64,000 nucleotides of DNA, taken from contig NC_072801.1 of assembly GCF_028583425.1 (NCBI RefSeq), positions 61,643,766 to 61,707,765 of the forward strand, in the 5' to 3' direction. Below, one piece after another: positions 21,714 to 33,539 of the stretch. The number at the start of each line of letters is the position of its first letter. Position 1 is the first letter of the stretch. The notes beneath the pieces are model-generated. The model was given only the letters and a program-made list of their open reading frames with translations. It made no database searches and had not been told where the DNA came from. This stretch comes from Eublepharis macularius (taxonomy: Eukaryota > Chordata > Lepidosauria > Squamata > Eublepharidae). A program made the position numbers and the translations under genes.

Positions 21714-21921
21714 AGAAGAAAAGAGTCCAGTAGCACCTTTAAGACTAACCTACTTTACTGTAGCATAAGCTTTCAAGAATCACAGTTCTCTTCGTCAGAT
21801 GCATCTGACGAAGAGAACTGTGATTATCGAAAGCTTATGCTACAGTAAAGTTGGTTAGTCTTAAATGTGCTACTGGACTCTCTTCTGTTTTGCTACTACA
21901 GACAGCTAACTTCTCTGGATC
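21714..21921. mobile_element. Penelope-like repeat, family A, inverted dimer
   Basis: It is flanked by a perfect 13-bp duplication, agtagacaatact (21701-21713, 21922-21934). The minus-strand unit meets the plus-strand unit at the palindrome agatgcatct (about 21799-21808). The plus copy has CTGACGA (21805-21811) and GAAA (21829-21832); the minus copy has the complement TCGTCAG (21792-21798) and TTTC (21771-21774). Confidence 0.8.
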
Positions 21922-22344
21922 AGTAGACAATACTGGCTTTGACGGACCGAGAGTCTGATTCAATATAAGGCAGCTTTACATGTTCAACATTTGTAGATAA
22001 AGGTGGACTAGAGAGTCCTGGAATAAACAAACAAGCAAGATAGACATGCTTTGCACTGGGAAAATCCAGATAAATGACCACAACAGGAACTGCCGGCTGT
22101 TTGTGGCCCTGCTGTACGCAATGGCCAGGAAGGCAACTTATTTATTTATTATTCATTTATGTTCTGCCCAAGGCAGATTACAACTTCAGAGTGGAGTGAC
22201 CTCCAGAGTGGAGGTCAGTGGAGGTTAAGTTTATGTGAAGGCATGAAGTCGTCATTTCAGCTGAGCTCCATATTTTTCTCATTACAATTTACATGAACAC
22301 CCACATGTCCACACACTATGTATGACACATGTGTGTATGTGAGG

Positions 22345-22540
22345 GTAAAGTGCTGTCCAATTGCAGCTGACTTATGGCGACCCCGTTGGGTTTTCAAGGC
22401 GAGAGATGAATAGCAGTGGTTTGCCATTGCCTGCCTCTGCAATGGAGGTCTTTGGAGGTCTTCCATCTAAGTACTAACCAGAGCTGACCCTGTTTAGCTT
22501 CTGAGATCCAATGAGCCTGGGCCATCCAGGTCAGGGCATG
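22345..22540 (-). repeat. 5S-rRNA-derived SINE (SINE3/5S-Sauria type)
   Basis: Read on the minus strand, the region includes the 5S-like agttagtactt-type motif, an aagctaaacagggtcagc segment and gagatc words, matching the internal promoter half of 5S rRNA; the rest is the SINE body (ttgccattgcctgcctctgc on +). Similar copies lie at 29935-30130 (minus) and 42751-42950 (plus). Confidence 0.7.
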
Positions 22541-22544
22541 TTAC

Positions 22545-25500
22545 ATGTAGGTGGTACTAAAATGGTGGATTTAGATGTGAGAGACCCAGATTCTTATGGC
22601 ATATTCTTGACCAACTCACTCTTTCCTAACCTACCTCTCAGGCCTGTAAAAATTTGCAGATTGCCTATTTAAAGATAACACAGAGATAACAGGTAACAAT
22701 GTGCTCATACATGCTATAGGAACATGACCTAGGAGCATGAGACAAGCACACAGTGGTGAGTGATACACAAAAGGGTTACGGTGGCCATTCAGCGAACCAC
22801 TCATCCTTATCCACAGAGAGACACAATGCTATAGAAGCAGGACACACTGCATTACAACGGTGGAAATTCACAAGCAGCCCTAACCCCATCCAATATGCAA
22901 CTGACAGTAACACGTGCAATGCACAAAACACAGAGATACAAATCCAGCCTGACTAGTCTGTCATACACAGTCCAACATACACCAAGACATCAAGCACCTG
23001 TCGGTGCGATAGCAAGCAATGCATAGTTGTATAGAACTTGTCATGCAAACACACACATGTGCAAAAAACCACAGTATTACAAATTTCAAGTACCAGGATG
23101 AACCACAAAATTTACATATGCACATACGTATACAAATACACAAAACTATACATAAAAACATATCATCATGTCTTATAAAATTACAACCTCAGATTTATAG
23201 GGTGTGTGTATTTGCACACATGTGTCATAGAAAATCAAGGATAATCATAGATATGCACCCACAACACACAACAATGCAACAAAACTACTCTAGTTATATG
23301 TTCAGACGAACAATTGAGTGACACCTCCCCTCCCAAATCTCATGGCTTTCTCACTCAGCATGCAGGCACATACATGCCACAGCTCATAACAGTGCTTGAG
23401 CGATACATCCACACAACACACAACAACTCATTCTGGAGTGGTGACCCAATGCAGAAACACACACACACAATGCCTAACAACGCTCTGGCATCACACAGCC
23501 CCCCCACCCCACCCCTCCCCTCCTTCCTTTCATGCACACATCCCAACCCCATATGCCTCTCCGTTCCTTTAACCAGCCTCTTTCGTTTGCTGCTTCTTTT
23601 TTCCTTCGTCCAATGGTTTCTCCCAATGACATAATAACAGCATGCTAGCATCTCTCTCCTATACAGCAAAATACCCCTGGATATAAAACGCCATTTCGCA
23701 GAATCTTCTCTGGCTGGTGCCACCAACAACCCACTGCTGGGTGGGGGGACAGAGAGAAGCCGTCTCTCACCTCCCCTAGAGAGTGACACCTTTGGAAAGC
23801 AGACCTTTTATTTGCAAGGTAAGCCTGCTACGTCTCGATATTGTTCCCCCTGTTCTGCAAAAGATATATGTGCAAGGAATTGCTGGTGGCAGGTGTGTGA
23901 GGGGGGAGGAATTTGCCTGTGATTTACGAGGGAAGGGTTTATATCCGTATCAGAATTCTCTCTCATATTCCAAGGAATAAATTCTCAACTCTTGGTTGCG
24001 AGAATGAATTTCTAGTGCCGGTGCTGCCTTTCCTCTCTTTGCTTCAGGTGATGCCCACCTCCAAACTGCCTTTGCTGAGCATATATGCAACAGATCTAGT
24101 GGAATAAATGTCCCTTGGCATCATATTTCTCTCCATTCCCATGGATTTCTTTTTGAATGGCTGTGAATCTCTCTCCCCTCATTTGCTGCTTACACACACT
24201 TTGGTATATGCATGGGGGAAATAAGGCATCCAAGACTGGGTAAATTGTATGCCAGACAGATTTCTGCACTGCTTTCTTTTTCTGTGGGTCCCACAGGGCA
24301 GCTTTGAGAAGCAAGGAAAAATGTACACACATTGGGAAAGGCAGCATGGTTGGGGGGGGGGGAGTGGAATGAAATTTTCAGCGATGCTGCAGGATTTTGG
24401 CCTTACTGAAGAGAGCTGCCAGTTGGGAGCAGCTGTTGAATGAATGGGGAATTCAGTCTGAAAGACAGAGAAGAAATCAAGGAAAGGAGGAGATGCTGTA
24501 CTGTTAGATTGCACCGTGCACGGAGCTGCCAGTCGGATGCCGGTTCTTCCTGAGGTTTTGTGTTGAGGCTAGAAGAGCCATGCCTTAACAAGAAAGGGGA
24601 GGGGGGAACACCGACTCAAGCTACCCATACAAGAGTCGGACAGCCAAAATCTAGGCCTTATCCAGCAAAGGGCTGGGCACCCAACGTCAACATTTTTCTG
24701 GGGTTCAAATCCACGCCCAACCATCCAATCTGGCTATTTGTCAAGCAGAGAGAGATTTTTTATAAGAGCCGCTTAGAATATCAGGAAAAACGAGAGCCTC
24801 AGAATAAGCATCTGCAATGGAAACAGGGTTAGAAGAAGGAGTTTGGGGGAGCCCAGGTTTCCTAGCTTCCCTTTCTTTGGGAAAGGAGCTGCAGAACTTC
24901 TGAGCACTCTAGAAAATGCTTGCGGGGATCCAAGACCCCCTGTTTTTTCTTGGGAATAAAGGATGCTTGGAAACACAGATCAGATGAAGCTGGGGCTAAG
25001 TCTGCAGGGCCCTCTAAAGGGGGGAAGGGGAGTCATGTATAGCAGGTAGAAAAGGTGCCAACCAGGACTCTTGAGTTCTTTCTGTATGCTTTCATGACCT
25101 GTCCTGAGGGTCTTGGATTCAGATATGGCTCCTCATTCAATCTGTCCTCAGCATTGTGGTGGCTTTTGAGGTGGCTTTTGACAGGGGCTTATGAACCAGC
25201 TGATGCTTTCCATTGGGCAAAGAATAAGGGTACAGGAAACTGTACAAAACCTTTCGATGGAGAAATGCATTTGGAGGGTTACTGAGTCCAGAGTACTGCA
25301 TTGTGTTTACCCTGGTTCAGCTTCTTGATTCCCTATTACAGTGGCTCTCTCTCTATATATATATGTTTTATTCTGTGATTGTCTTTTCTTGTGTTAGTGC
25401 TGTATTCTGTAGGAGTTTGTGATGGTTATAACCCCCCACGAGTGTTTCCAATAAAAACAATGTATAAATTAAATGTTTGCTATTAATAATGATGGATAGA

Positions 25501-27040
25501 GGGTCCAAGAGAAATCTCCATGCAAAAAGGGAGAATATCCCAGAGACGTTAGTCAGTCACCAACCATCAGCCAATTAAGGTGAGACCAGAACAGTCTGGA
25601 CTTGCTGCCTCGTTCTTACAACCATCTCATCTTGAACACATTCTACCAACCCATCTTTTCACACAACTTTTTTTGTCTTGGGTTCCTTCCTTCCTTCTCC
25701 CCTTCTCTCAGGATCTCTAGTGTGCCACCCCAAAGTATTCATTCATCTACTCATCTCTCTAGCTGCTCCAATGTACATTTCATCTTCACACCACCCCTCA
25801 TTTTTTCCTTTCTTCCTTCATTCCATCCATCCATCTATCCTTCTGTTTTTCCCACCCCCATACTTCTCTCTGTTCATTCACCTAACTACCTACACCAGAC
25901 ATCTACTATTTCATTCATCCCCAGATGCTCCATCTGTCCTTCACATTTCTCCTGTCTGAAAGGCTCCAATCCAGATGCAAACTGCTCTTTGATTTTTTTT
26001 TGTTTGCTTTCTCAAGCAAAATTCTCACTTAGCAAACAAAATGGATGAATGAATTGCATGAGACAGCCGAAAGAACTAAACAAAAGCGACCCAAATGGAA
26101 ATTCAGATTGGTTTGACCACATTGGTCAGGTCATGTAATGTCAGCAGGAGCTGTAGAGCCAGTGAGAAAAGATCTAAAAGCAGAAGAAGAAGGAAGTCTG
26201 GAATGGTAAAGTTGAAAATTCATTTATATCTGAATAAACTCCATCTATTCACAACAGATGCAAAATAGTATTAGACTGTACTTGGAAAAAGTCTTCCAAA
26301 TATCCATAATTCACAGTGAAAAAACAAATTCCTTGTTTTACAAATTTGATCCCAAGGTCACTGAAGATTCATGCCTACCCTCCCCCCTCCCATTCATTGG
26401 CATTTCCATAAGGCCTCAAGGCTCCAATGGGTGGGAATAAGCCAGGTACTAACATTTTTAAATGGTCTCCATGGATACCATTAGGATAGATTGCTTCCCA
26501 CCCATCAAGGGCACTCTAGCAAAAGAACAGACACTGCTGGGCTGGGGGCTGAGAATACTACTATATTCTCTGGCTGCAGTTTGGAGCAGGAAAGTGGAAT
26601 AAATCAGCAGGATAGATCTGTGGAAGCTAGGACTCCTGGGTTCTCTGTGAAGGCAGTGGGAGTTTGGTGTGGTTTGTTAGAATAGATTAAGTCAGAACTT
26701 TTTAGAAGAAGGATGGATCCCAGAGAGTAAAAAAAAACAGACACAGGACCCTTAGGCTTTCTGTATCCTTCAGCTCTACCTCTTCAATGGGTTCAGAAGT
26801 TGTTTTTCCTACTATCAATCTTTAGTGTAATTAATTTATAATGAACATTGGAGCTTACCTGCCATATCTCCCTGTTTCATTTGCACTGTTACTGCTGCTC
26901 CTCCTTACCTGGGAACTGGATCTTGCAATCTTCTGCAAGTGAAAGTCTGAAAAACACCGTATTTGGAGAGAGTTCATTTTGGGAAAGCTAAGGAACAAGA
27001 TTTCTGCAAATAGTAGGGGACGCCAGGAGAGTAGAATCTA
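22545..27040. other. Intergenic, nothing recognised except simple sequence
   Basis: There is no exon-like frame. About 22740-23480 is an A/C-rich section full of CACA and ACAA words. About 25680-25960 is pyrimidine-rich (ttccttcc, catccatc). An AATAAA occurs near 25451 after a TA run (about 25353). Confidence 0.4.
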
Positions 27041-27042
27041 GG

Positions 27043-27219
27043 GGGTTGGATCCAGCCATACTTGTTACTAAATCTTGTCCAATTCCCCTCTTTATTACAG
27101 ACCCCATGACATTTGGCTTTTGTTCTTGCAGTACCCATGTTCCCCAGCATTGCCTTTTTGGTGCCCAATGGGATACCACCTCCATTTTTGATAGTGGATA
27201 ACCTGGCTGGATCCAACCC
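27043..27219. mobile_element. Possible small TIR element (GGGTTGGATCCAGCCA ends)
   Basis: Perfect 15-16 bp inverted repeats gggttggatccagcca and tggctggatccaaccc bound 177 bp of otherwise non-palindromic sequence. No convincing target duplication is seen. Confidence 0.45.
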
Positions 27220-27574
27220 TTTGGAGACTGCTAAACCAGACCAAAATACTCCACTGTTAGGCTCAGTCTCTGCCATCCAAGGTTGCTAATGAGTACTATC
27301 ATGCAAAACATCATCCATGGACAACAGACCTCAGCAGCTGATTTCACCAGTGATGCTTAAACCTGTATCTGCATCTATAACTCCAATAATGGCTAAAAGT
27401 GTGTGTTTGATGGCACTCTTCACTTTTCTACTTTCCTCTAGCAAAACTCACAAACAATGTATGTTTCCCAGAAGTAAAGGTATCCTTAACTGCCACAGGT
27501 AAAAATGCCCTCAGAGGAACAGAACTGGTAGCTAAAATTCTTGATTTCTCTGGAGGGCATTTATGGGGGAGGGA

Positions 27575-27795
27575 GGGCTAGGCTGGCCAATTCCAGGCTA
27601 AGAAACTCCTGGAGATTTGGGGGTGGGGCTTGGGGAGGGCAGGGTTTAGGGAGGGGTGGGACCACAGCAGGGATGTGATGCCATAGTGTCCCTCCAAAGC
27701 ACCCACTTTCTCCAGAGGAATGGATATCTGTGGTCTGGAGATCACTTATAATTCTGGGAGACCTCCAGGCCCCACCTGAAGGTAGGTAACACTAG
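27575..27795. mobile_element. hAT-like MITE, TAGGGTTGCC family, old copy
   Basis: The body aactcctggagatttggggg, tggggagggcagggttta and ccagaggaatggatatctgt matches the family. The ends are diverged and no TSD is kept. Confidence 0.65.
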
Positions 27796-27835
27796 GTGGG
27801 GCCCTGAAGCTTAAAGATCAGAAACCAGGAACACA

Positions 27836-28053
27836 TATGGTTGCCAGCCTCCAGGTGGTGGCTGGAGATCTCCCAGAATTACAACTACTCTCCAGGTGAA
27901 AGAGATCAGTTCCCCTGGAATATGGCTGGTTCGGAGGGGTAGACTCTATGGCATTATACCATTCCGAGGCCCCTCCCCTCCCCAAACCCCACCCTCTCCA
28001 GGCTCCACCTCCAAAATCTCCTGGAATTTCCCAGCATGGACCTGGCAACCCTA
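27836..28053. mobile_element. hAT MITE, TAGGGTTGCC family, 218 bp
   Basis: It is flanked by a perfect 8-bp duplication, ggaacaca (27828-27835, 28054-28061). Ends are tatggttgccagcctcc and acctggcaaccct followed by a. It abuts the next hAT element, whose TSD overlaps this one's. Confidence 0.85.
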
Positions 28054-28063
28054 GGAACACAGA

Positions 28064-28534
28064 CAGGGCCGGCACCAGAGTTTCTGGTGCCTGAGGCCAG
28101 GGGGGGCGGCTTCAGGAGTGCTCCTGCCCCCTCGTGCGCATGCACCCAGACTGCGAGGTGGGAGGGCTGAGAGGCTGCCGGCCCAGCCAGGCCCAGCAGA
28201 TGGCTGGAGAGGTGCACGTGTGTCCTCCCAGCCCTCCCGCTCCATGCGCCGCCCTGGATGCCTGCTACACCTGGCCCACGGCTGCTGCTCCCGGCGGGGG
28301 GAGCATGTTGTCGGCAGCAGCAGCGGGGGAGAGCTGGGAGGCTGCAGTAGCTGCAGGCCAGGCGTGGCAGGCGGCCGGGGGTGGCGAGCGGGCAGCTTCC
28401 CATCCCTCCCGGTCAGCCATCCGCACGCTGCTGCCACTAGCTCCACAGTGCGCGCCCCCAGCTCCGGCGCCCCCTCCGGCACCTCAGCACTGGAGGCGAT
28501 CGCCGGGCTTGCCTCAATAGAGGCACTGGCCCTG
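28064..28534. mobile_element. hAT-type element, 471 bp, very GC-rich
   Basis: It is flanked by a perfect 8-bp duplication, aacacaga (28056-28063, 28535-28542). Ends are cagggccggcacc and, in reverse complement, cagggccagtgcc. The interior is strongly GC- and CpG-rich, so it would mimic a CpG island. The long open frames here (both strands) are by-products of base composition. Confidence 0.85.
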
Positions 28535-28639
28535 AACACAGAATGCTGGGTTCTTTGCCCAGCTAAACCTTTTCCATTCTGACTTCAAAGAACTGTTATT
28601 CTTCCGATTTTGCCACTCCTCCCTTAAAAAAAACAACAA

Positions 28640-29930
28640 AAACAGAGAGAACTGCCCTAAATGAGAAAACACGAGGAACCATTTTGTCACCGGTTAGATT
28701 GCTTTATTTCCCCCCCTCTCTTGGGATGTATATTGTATTCCTATTTCTCTTCGTTACCTTCCCATACTGTGTTCAGAGCAACACATAGTAATGCAAAATG
28801 CAGTAAAACTTACACATTCTGTAAGCAGAAAAAGTGTGATCAATTCAAAGAAGAAACCCACTTCCTAACTCTAGGCTGGCTTCGGCCTAGTCCAACAATT
28901 GACTATCATGATCCAAAAGAGACAGTAAGGCTCTTCTCCTTATCCTTTCTTGTCTTCATGGAGATAGAGGAACGAAGAGCAGACACATTTGCATTCACAC
29001 CATGAAAATAGGGCTGTCAACTCTTGAAATTTTTTAAAAAATTGACTGAGTGTCAGAAAGAAACCCAATAGGTCTGGGCCAGGGGGCAGAACCCAGAAAT
29101 TTGTTGTTCATCTGGGGGTTTGATAAATCCCCACGATGTCCGACAGGTCCAGGGGCTCATAGCTTCACAGTTTTGGGAAGAATGCTGTGCAAAAATGTCT
29201 GTGCAGGGTGTTGGAGGACAGTTTTGCCTCTGTTATTTAGACAAAGCAAAAAAGTCGGATTTTTCTGGTCAGTTGGCAGCCCTAAATAAAAACCACAAAG
29301 GTGCTTCATATGCTATACTTCAAGCAATATACATTCTTCCTCCCTGTAAATTCTGCAATAAGGTTTACTTGCAAGACCTTAAAACTGAGTCATTTACAGT
29401 TCCATCCTGTGCAGAGTTATTTGAGTCTAATCCTCCTGAAATCAATGAATGGAGTTATTCTGCACAGGGTTTAGTAACTCAGATTTAGAAATAAATATCC
29501 AGATGAATGTGCGTAGTCACTGAGGACTTCTGTACCTTTAAAGATGGAGAGCGATGACTGCTAAGGCTAACCATATGGCAATCATGTTGTATCTTGCTTT
29601 CTAGTCCCTGGTTGGAACAGAAATTTTCTATAGATTTACATTTTCTAGAATACCTAGAGGGAGCAAAGGCAAACTTAAGGGATGGCAACATCCCATACAA
29701 TTTAACCACTGAGGTCATGGAGGAGAATGATAAAAGCCACTTTGGGTCCCCATTGAGGAGAATGGCAGGCTATAGAATATGCAAAAAAAATTTAAAAATG
29801 AATTTCACCACAGTTCTTACTAATTTAATCATCGTGGTGATCTTCCAAAAAATCCTAGGAATTGCAGTTTTGTATGAGTATTCAGCGTTTCCTGCCTCAC
29901 TTACACAACTACAGAATTCTTTGGTGGTGG
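28640..29930. other. Intergenic, nothing recognised
   Basis: No exon-like frame or named repeat is seen. Confidence 0.45.
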
Positions 29931-29934
29931 AGAA

Positions 29935-30130
29935 ACCCTCAAGTCAGAGTTGACTTATGGTGACCCCTGGTGGGGTTTTCATGGCAAGAGACTAACAGAG
30001 GTGGTTTACCATTGCCTGCCTCTGCAACCCTGGTCTTTGTTGGAGTTCTCCCATCCAATTACTAACCAAGGCTGACCCTGCTTAGCTTCTTTGACAAGAT
30101 CAGGCTCCCTGGGCTATTCAGGTCTGAGAA
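29935..30130 (-). repeat. 5S-rRNA-derived SINE
   Basis: It matches the copy at 22345: gacttatggtgacccctggt and gtggtttaccattgcctgcc, then a 5S-like portion reading, on the minus strand, gaagctaagcagggtcagcc. Confidence 0.75.
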
Positions 30131-30186
30131 CAGAACTCTTTAGAAAGATGGAATTACTGTTAAAGTCTCTGATGTATATGTGTCCT

Positions 30187-30432
30187 GTCGTAGTGGTTAA
30201 TAGCAGCAGGACTATAATCTGGAGAACCAGGTTTGATTCCCCACTCCGCTTGAAGCCAGCTGGGTGACTTTGGGTCAATCACAACTCTTTCAGAGCTCTC
30301 TCAACCCCACCCACCTCACAGGGTGATTGTTGTGAGGATAATAATAACATACTTTGTAAACCACACTGAGTGGGCATTAAGTTGTCCTGAAGGGCAATAT
30401 ATAAATTGAATGCTATTGTTGTTGTTGTTGTT
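30187..30432 (+). repeat. MIR-like CORE-SINE with GTT tail
   Basis: It has the head cgtagtggttaatagcagca, box B ggtttgattcccc, core ccagctgggtgactttgggt and tail cctgaagggcaatatataaa, then a GTT run (about 30415-30432). Confidence 0.8.
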
Positions 30433-30977
30433 AATAGGTTCTATGGAGAACCTACATCCTGCCCTGCAAACCCAACTTCAAATTCATTCAGACTCACTAT
30501 AGTTAGTGATCAGGAAAAGACATTCAGGTACATGGTCAGATGCACTTTTGTGTTGCTCTGCAGTTGCAGAAAAGCATAGTTCCAATTAATGAATGATATT
30601 TAACTCTGTTTCCATGGTATAACTCTGCTGAATGGTTGAAGAACTGCAAAGATAACCTGATTACGTAAAGTAAACCTAGCTGGAAAACATACTTACATTG
30701 CAATGCAGTAGACTGAAATATGCATTAAGGCTGGAATTTATTTTTCAGTCCTGTATATTCCATGCTGAAGGGAAAGCATTTTGTACATGCTCAGAGGCAA
30801 TCTTTTAGTATTGTTTCCCATGTTTCATGGCTGAGGCCTGGCATTAGGCCAATGCTCAAATTGGGCTTCAAATACCTCTGTAAGTGTGGCAGAAGCCAAA
30901 TTCTGAAAACAGCAGTAATAAACCTGCTTCTAAATCATTTTGTGCAGCATATTGCAACTTACCTTATGGAAAGGTTC

Positions 30978-31210
30978 TAGGGTTGCCATCCTTTAGGTGT
31001 AGCCTGGCTTGCAACTGATCTGCCTGGCTTGCAACTGATCTGCAGACAACAGAGCTCAGTCCCAGTGGAGAAAATGGCAGCTTTAGCAATTGGCAGGTTG
31101 ACTCAATGACATTATAACCTGCTGAAGTCCGTTCCCTCCTCAAACCGCACCCTCTGGCAACTTCACCCTCAAATTGCCAGGAATGTCCCAACCTGGAGTT
31201 TGCAACCCTA
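30978..31210. mobile_element. hAT-like MITE, TAGGGTTGCC family, 233 bp
   Basis: Ends are tagggttgccatcc and gtttgcaaccct followed by a. A 20-bp tandem duplication (units near 31001-31040, gcctggcttgcaactgatct) lies inside. The flanking 8-mers no longer match. Confidence 0.7.
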
Positions 31211-31214
31211 AAAC

Positions 31215-31975
31215 TCTTAGTTTTTTTTTAACACCTCCACTTAGAAAACTAGCCTATCTGGGAGTTGACTAGGCTAGAATTCTTCTATCTAGCTTTCTAC
31301 AGGCAGGAAATTGTTTTACATGGAGTAGCGTTCAGTCACCCGAGCTCCCCACCTGCAGTCTGAAATGTATAAGAACTAGACCATAAGGTCTTTCACTTCA
31401 TTTTCCTGTCAGCAGGGCATTCTAAACAAAATGCATGAAAATCTCCATTCAGAGGGTGAGCATGGGTTCAGATTACACACCAGCCTTGTGTGCCAGACTG
31501 GTATGCCACCAGAAGCATACTAGAGAGGAGACCAACAATGCCTTAGGGGCTTGGCTTGCTCATGGTCACAGCAGCATGAGAAGCAACAGGCACCACCGTG
31601 TAAGTCCATGCTGCCACTCAGGTCCATGCCAAGCACCTACAGCGCTGCTTGTTTCTGGCTGGCAGTGGGGAAGAAGGAAATGGGTGTTGGCTATGCCTGG
31701 AGACAACCCACAGGCCGATACCGCTGCTGGCCAGCTTCCAGCATTATGGGGGCTCAGCTTTACCTTGGCCACCGGCAGTGGCGCAAATGGCAATGGGGTA
31801 CCTTTCTTGGGCTGTTCTGCTTGCAGGCAATATTGTAGCACGGAAAGGAGAACCAGAAAAGGGTGGTTAGCTTATAACATTGTGGGATTGGGTGTTTGTG
31901 AAGTAGAAGACAGGAGTAGGAACAAAGTTTGCATGGATTTGAGGATTCAGATTTGAAATTTTGGACTTATGATAA
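31215..31975. other. Intergenic, nothing recognised
   Basis: Overlapping open frames at 31435-31956 have no family resemblance and no splice context. Confidence 0.4.
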
Positions 31976-31984
31976 TAACAACTT

Positions 31985-32222
31985 TTGATTTATATACTGC
32001 CTTTCAGGGCAACTTAACACCACTCAGAGCAGTTTACAATGTGTGTTATTATCCTCACGACGATCACCTTGTGAGGTGTGTGGGGCTGAGAGAGCTCTGA
32101 GAGAGCTGTGACTCACCCAAGGTCACCCAGCTGGCTTCAAGCAGAGAAGTGGGAATCAAACCCAGTTCTCCAGATTAGAGTCCCACCACTCTTCTTAACC
32201 ATTACACCAAACTGGCTCTCAG
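31985..32222 (-). repeat. MIR-like CORE-SINE, minus strand
   Basis: The + strand shows the complement of the family: tgatttatatactgcctttc, cccaaggtcacccagctggc, and ttaaccattacaccaaactg at the tRNA-like end. Confidence 0.8.
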
Positions 32223-32476
32223 ACTTGCTTTTGATCTTCAGTTTGAAGATCAATTAATGCTGAATAGCAGTTCCCCAAGTGAAATTATTGTTACGCCATC
32301 CCCCTCCCATCCCCAATCTGCTAAACCTGTTAGGGAATATAAACAAAACATCAAAAAAGAGACTACACACCCGCATTACTGTTAAGGAAATCATGTTACT
32401 TGCATGTTTTCCACCACAGAATCAATAGCAGTTCCAGGGGGTGGACAATTTAGACTGGGAAAACAACATGAGAATT

Positions 32477-32692
32477 ACTAACTCTGTTATGGGAAATACC
32501 TGGAGATTTGGGGGTGAAACCTGGGGAGGGGAGGGTATAGGGAGGGGAGGGACCTGAGCATGGTATAATGCCACCGAATCGACCCTCCAAAGCAACCATT
32601 TTTGACAGGGGAACTGTTCTCTGTAATCTGTAGATCAGTTGTAATTCCAGGAGATTTCGAATCCATACCCCTCCTGGAGACTGGCAACCCTA
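32477..32692. mobile_element. hAT-like MITE, TAGGGTTGCC family
   Basis: The body acctggagatttgggggtga, ggagggaggg-like tracts, and the right end ctggcaaccct match the family; the left end is diverged. Confidence 0.6.
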
Positions 32693-32859
32693 CAAAAGGT
32701 TACAGCTTCAATACCTAACCAGCACCCAGCCTCCTGCCACTAACTTTTACAAAAAGCCAGAAACCCAATTAAAGATTTTCTAGTTTAGCTCTAATTCCCC
32801 GCCATACACACACAAACACAAACCCAGTACATCTTGAGGCTGACCCACAATTGTCCCAG

Positions 32860-33040
32860 AGCAATAGCCTTGTTAGTCTATTGCTGCAAAATAAAACAGA
32901 AAACCAGTGGCGTGTTAAAAAGACTAACAACATTTATTCCAGGAGAAGCTTTTGAGATTGAGCTCTGCCTCTGACTCACAAAAGCTGATGCTGGAATAAT
33001 TGTTGTCAGTCTTTAAGGTGCCACTAGACTTATGCTTTAT
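32860..33040. mobile_element. Penelope-like repeat variety, inverted, diverged
   Basis: Two inverted arms share aaagactaacaacatttatt / aataattgttgtcagtcttt around a centre near 32975, with cttttgag/caaaag at the hammerhead-like position. The end gtgccactagact parallels family A. Old copy; assignment by layout. Confidence 0.45.
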
Positions 33041-33048
33041 TTAACATA

Positions 33049-33530
33049 TGAGAGGGACATATAACAAGAGGGACCCTCGTAAGTACAAACCTATAATACA
33101 CGAGGGGACCGAGTCTGGAAAGAAAAGCAGAGCTTTAATACATTACAGCTGGGGAGAAAACATCCCAAGTTCTCCCAAGAAGCTGGCTTACAAACAAGGC
33201 TTATATATATTTTGAGGTTCTGCTGGAGTGCATCAGAGAAGGTAATGATTACACAATTCTCCTGTTCAGTGGTTGATGATACTTCAACTACAGAGCTTTG
33301 TTTTATTGCTTTGGAGTGTTAATACATTCAGCATGAGGTTTACAAAGCTCTGTCAATTCATCAACTACAAGGTTTCGCTTCATTGTTCTGGTCAACTACG
33401 AAGTTTCACTTTACAAAGCCTTGTCAATACATCAACTACAAAGTTTCACTCCATACTTCTGGTGGAAAAACAGTTCCATATGAAGGTCAGTCTGGACCTC
33501 TCATGAACTGATGAACATGTTTTTTCTACC
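33049..33530 (-). mobile_element. Probable solo LTR (endogenous retroviral/LTR family), minus strand
   Basis: Read on the minus strand it has a TATA-like atatataagcc (about 33202-33212), then attaaagctctgc about 60 nt on as a polyadenylation signal, and ends gtccctctca. Upstream, in the U3 position, two imperfect direct repeats (tcaat.catcaactacaa on +, near 33350 and 33425) look like enhancer repeats. The U3 boundary is uncertain. No internal genes are recognised, so it is a fossil; age cannot be judged from one LTR. It lies about 1.3 kb upstream of CACNG8. Confidence 0.45.
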
Positions 33531-33539
33531 AAGATGCCT

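Larger units (their letters stand above)
21366..21990 (+). repeat. tRNA-derived SINE carrying two nested Penelope-like insertions
   Basis: The head is tRNA-like (tagctcagtggtagagtatc as box A; caaattcaatccctg as box B). The body continues through gatcaggtgatgggtgatgt and ends ctgattcaatataaggcagc. It is split by family B (21508-21674) and family A (21714-21921) insertions, each with its own long direct repeat. Diverged minus-strand copies lie at 44566-44776 and 47529-47715. Confidence 0.75.

Noticed and set aside
28051-28582. Four overlapping long frames of 114-162 aa
   Set aside because: They lie within the GC-rich hAT element, where stop codons are rare by composition.
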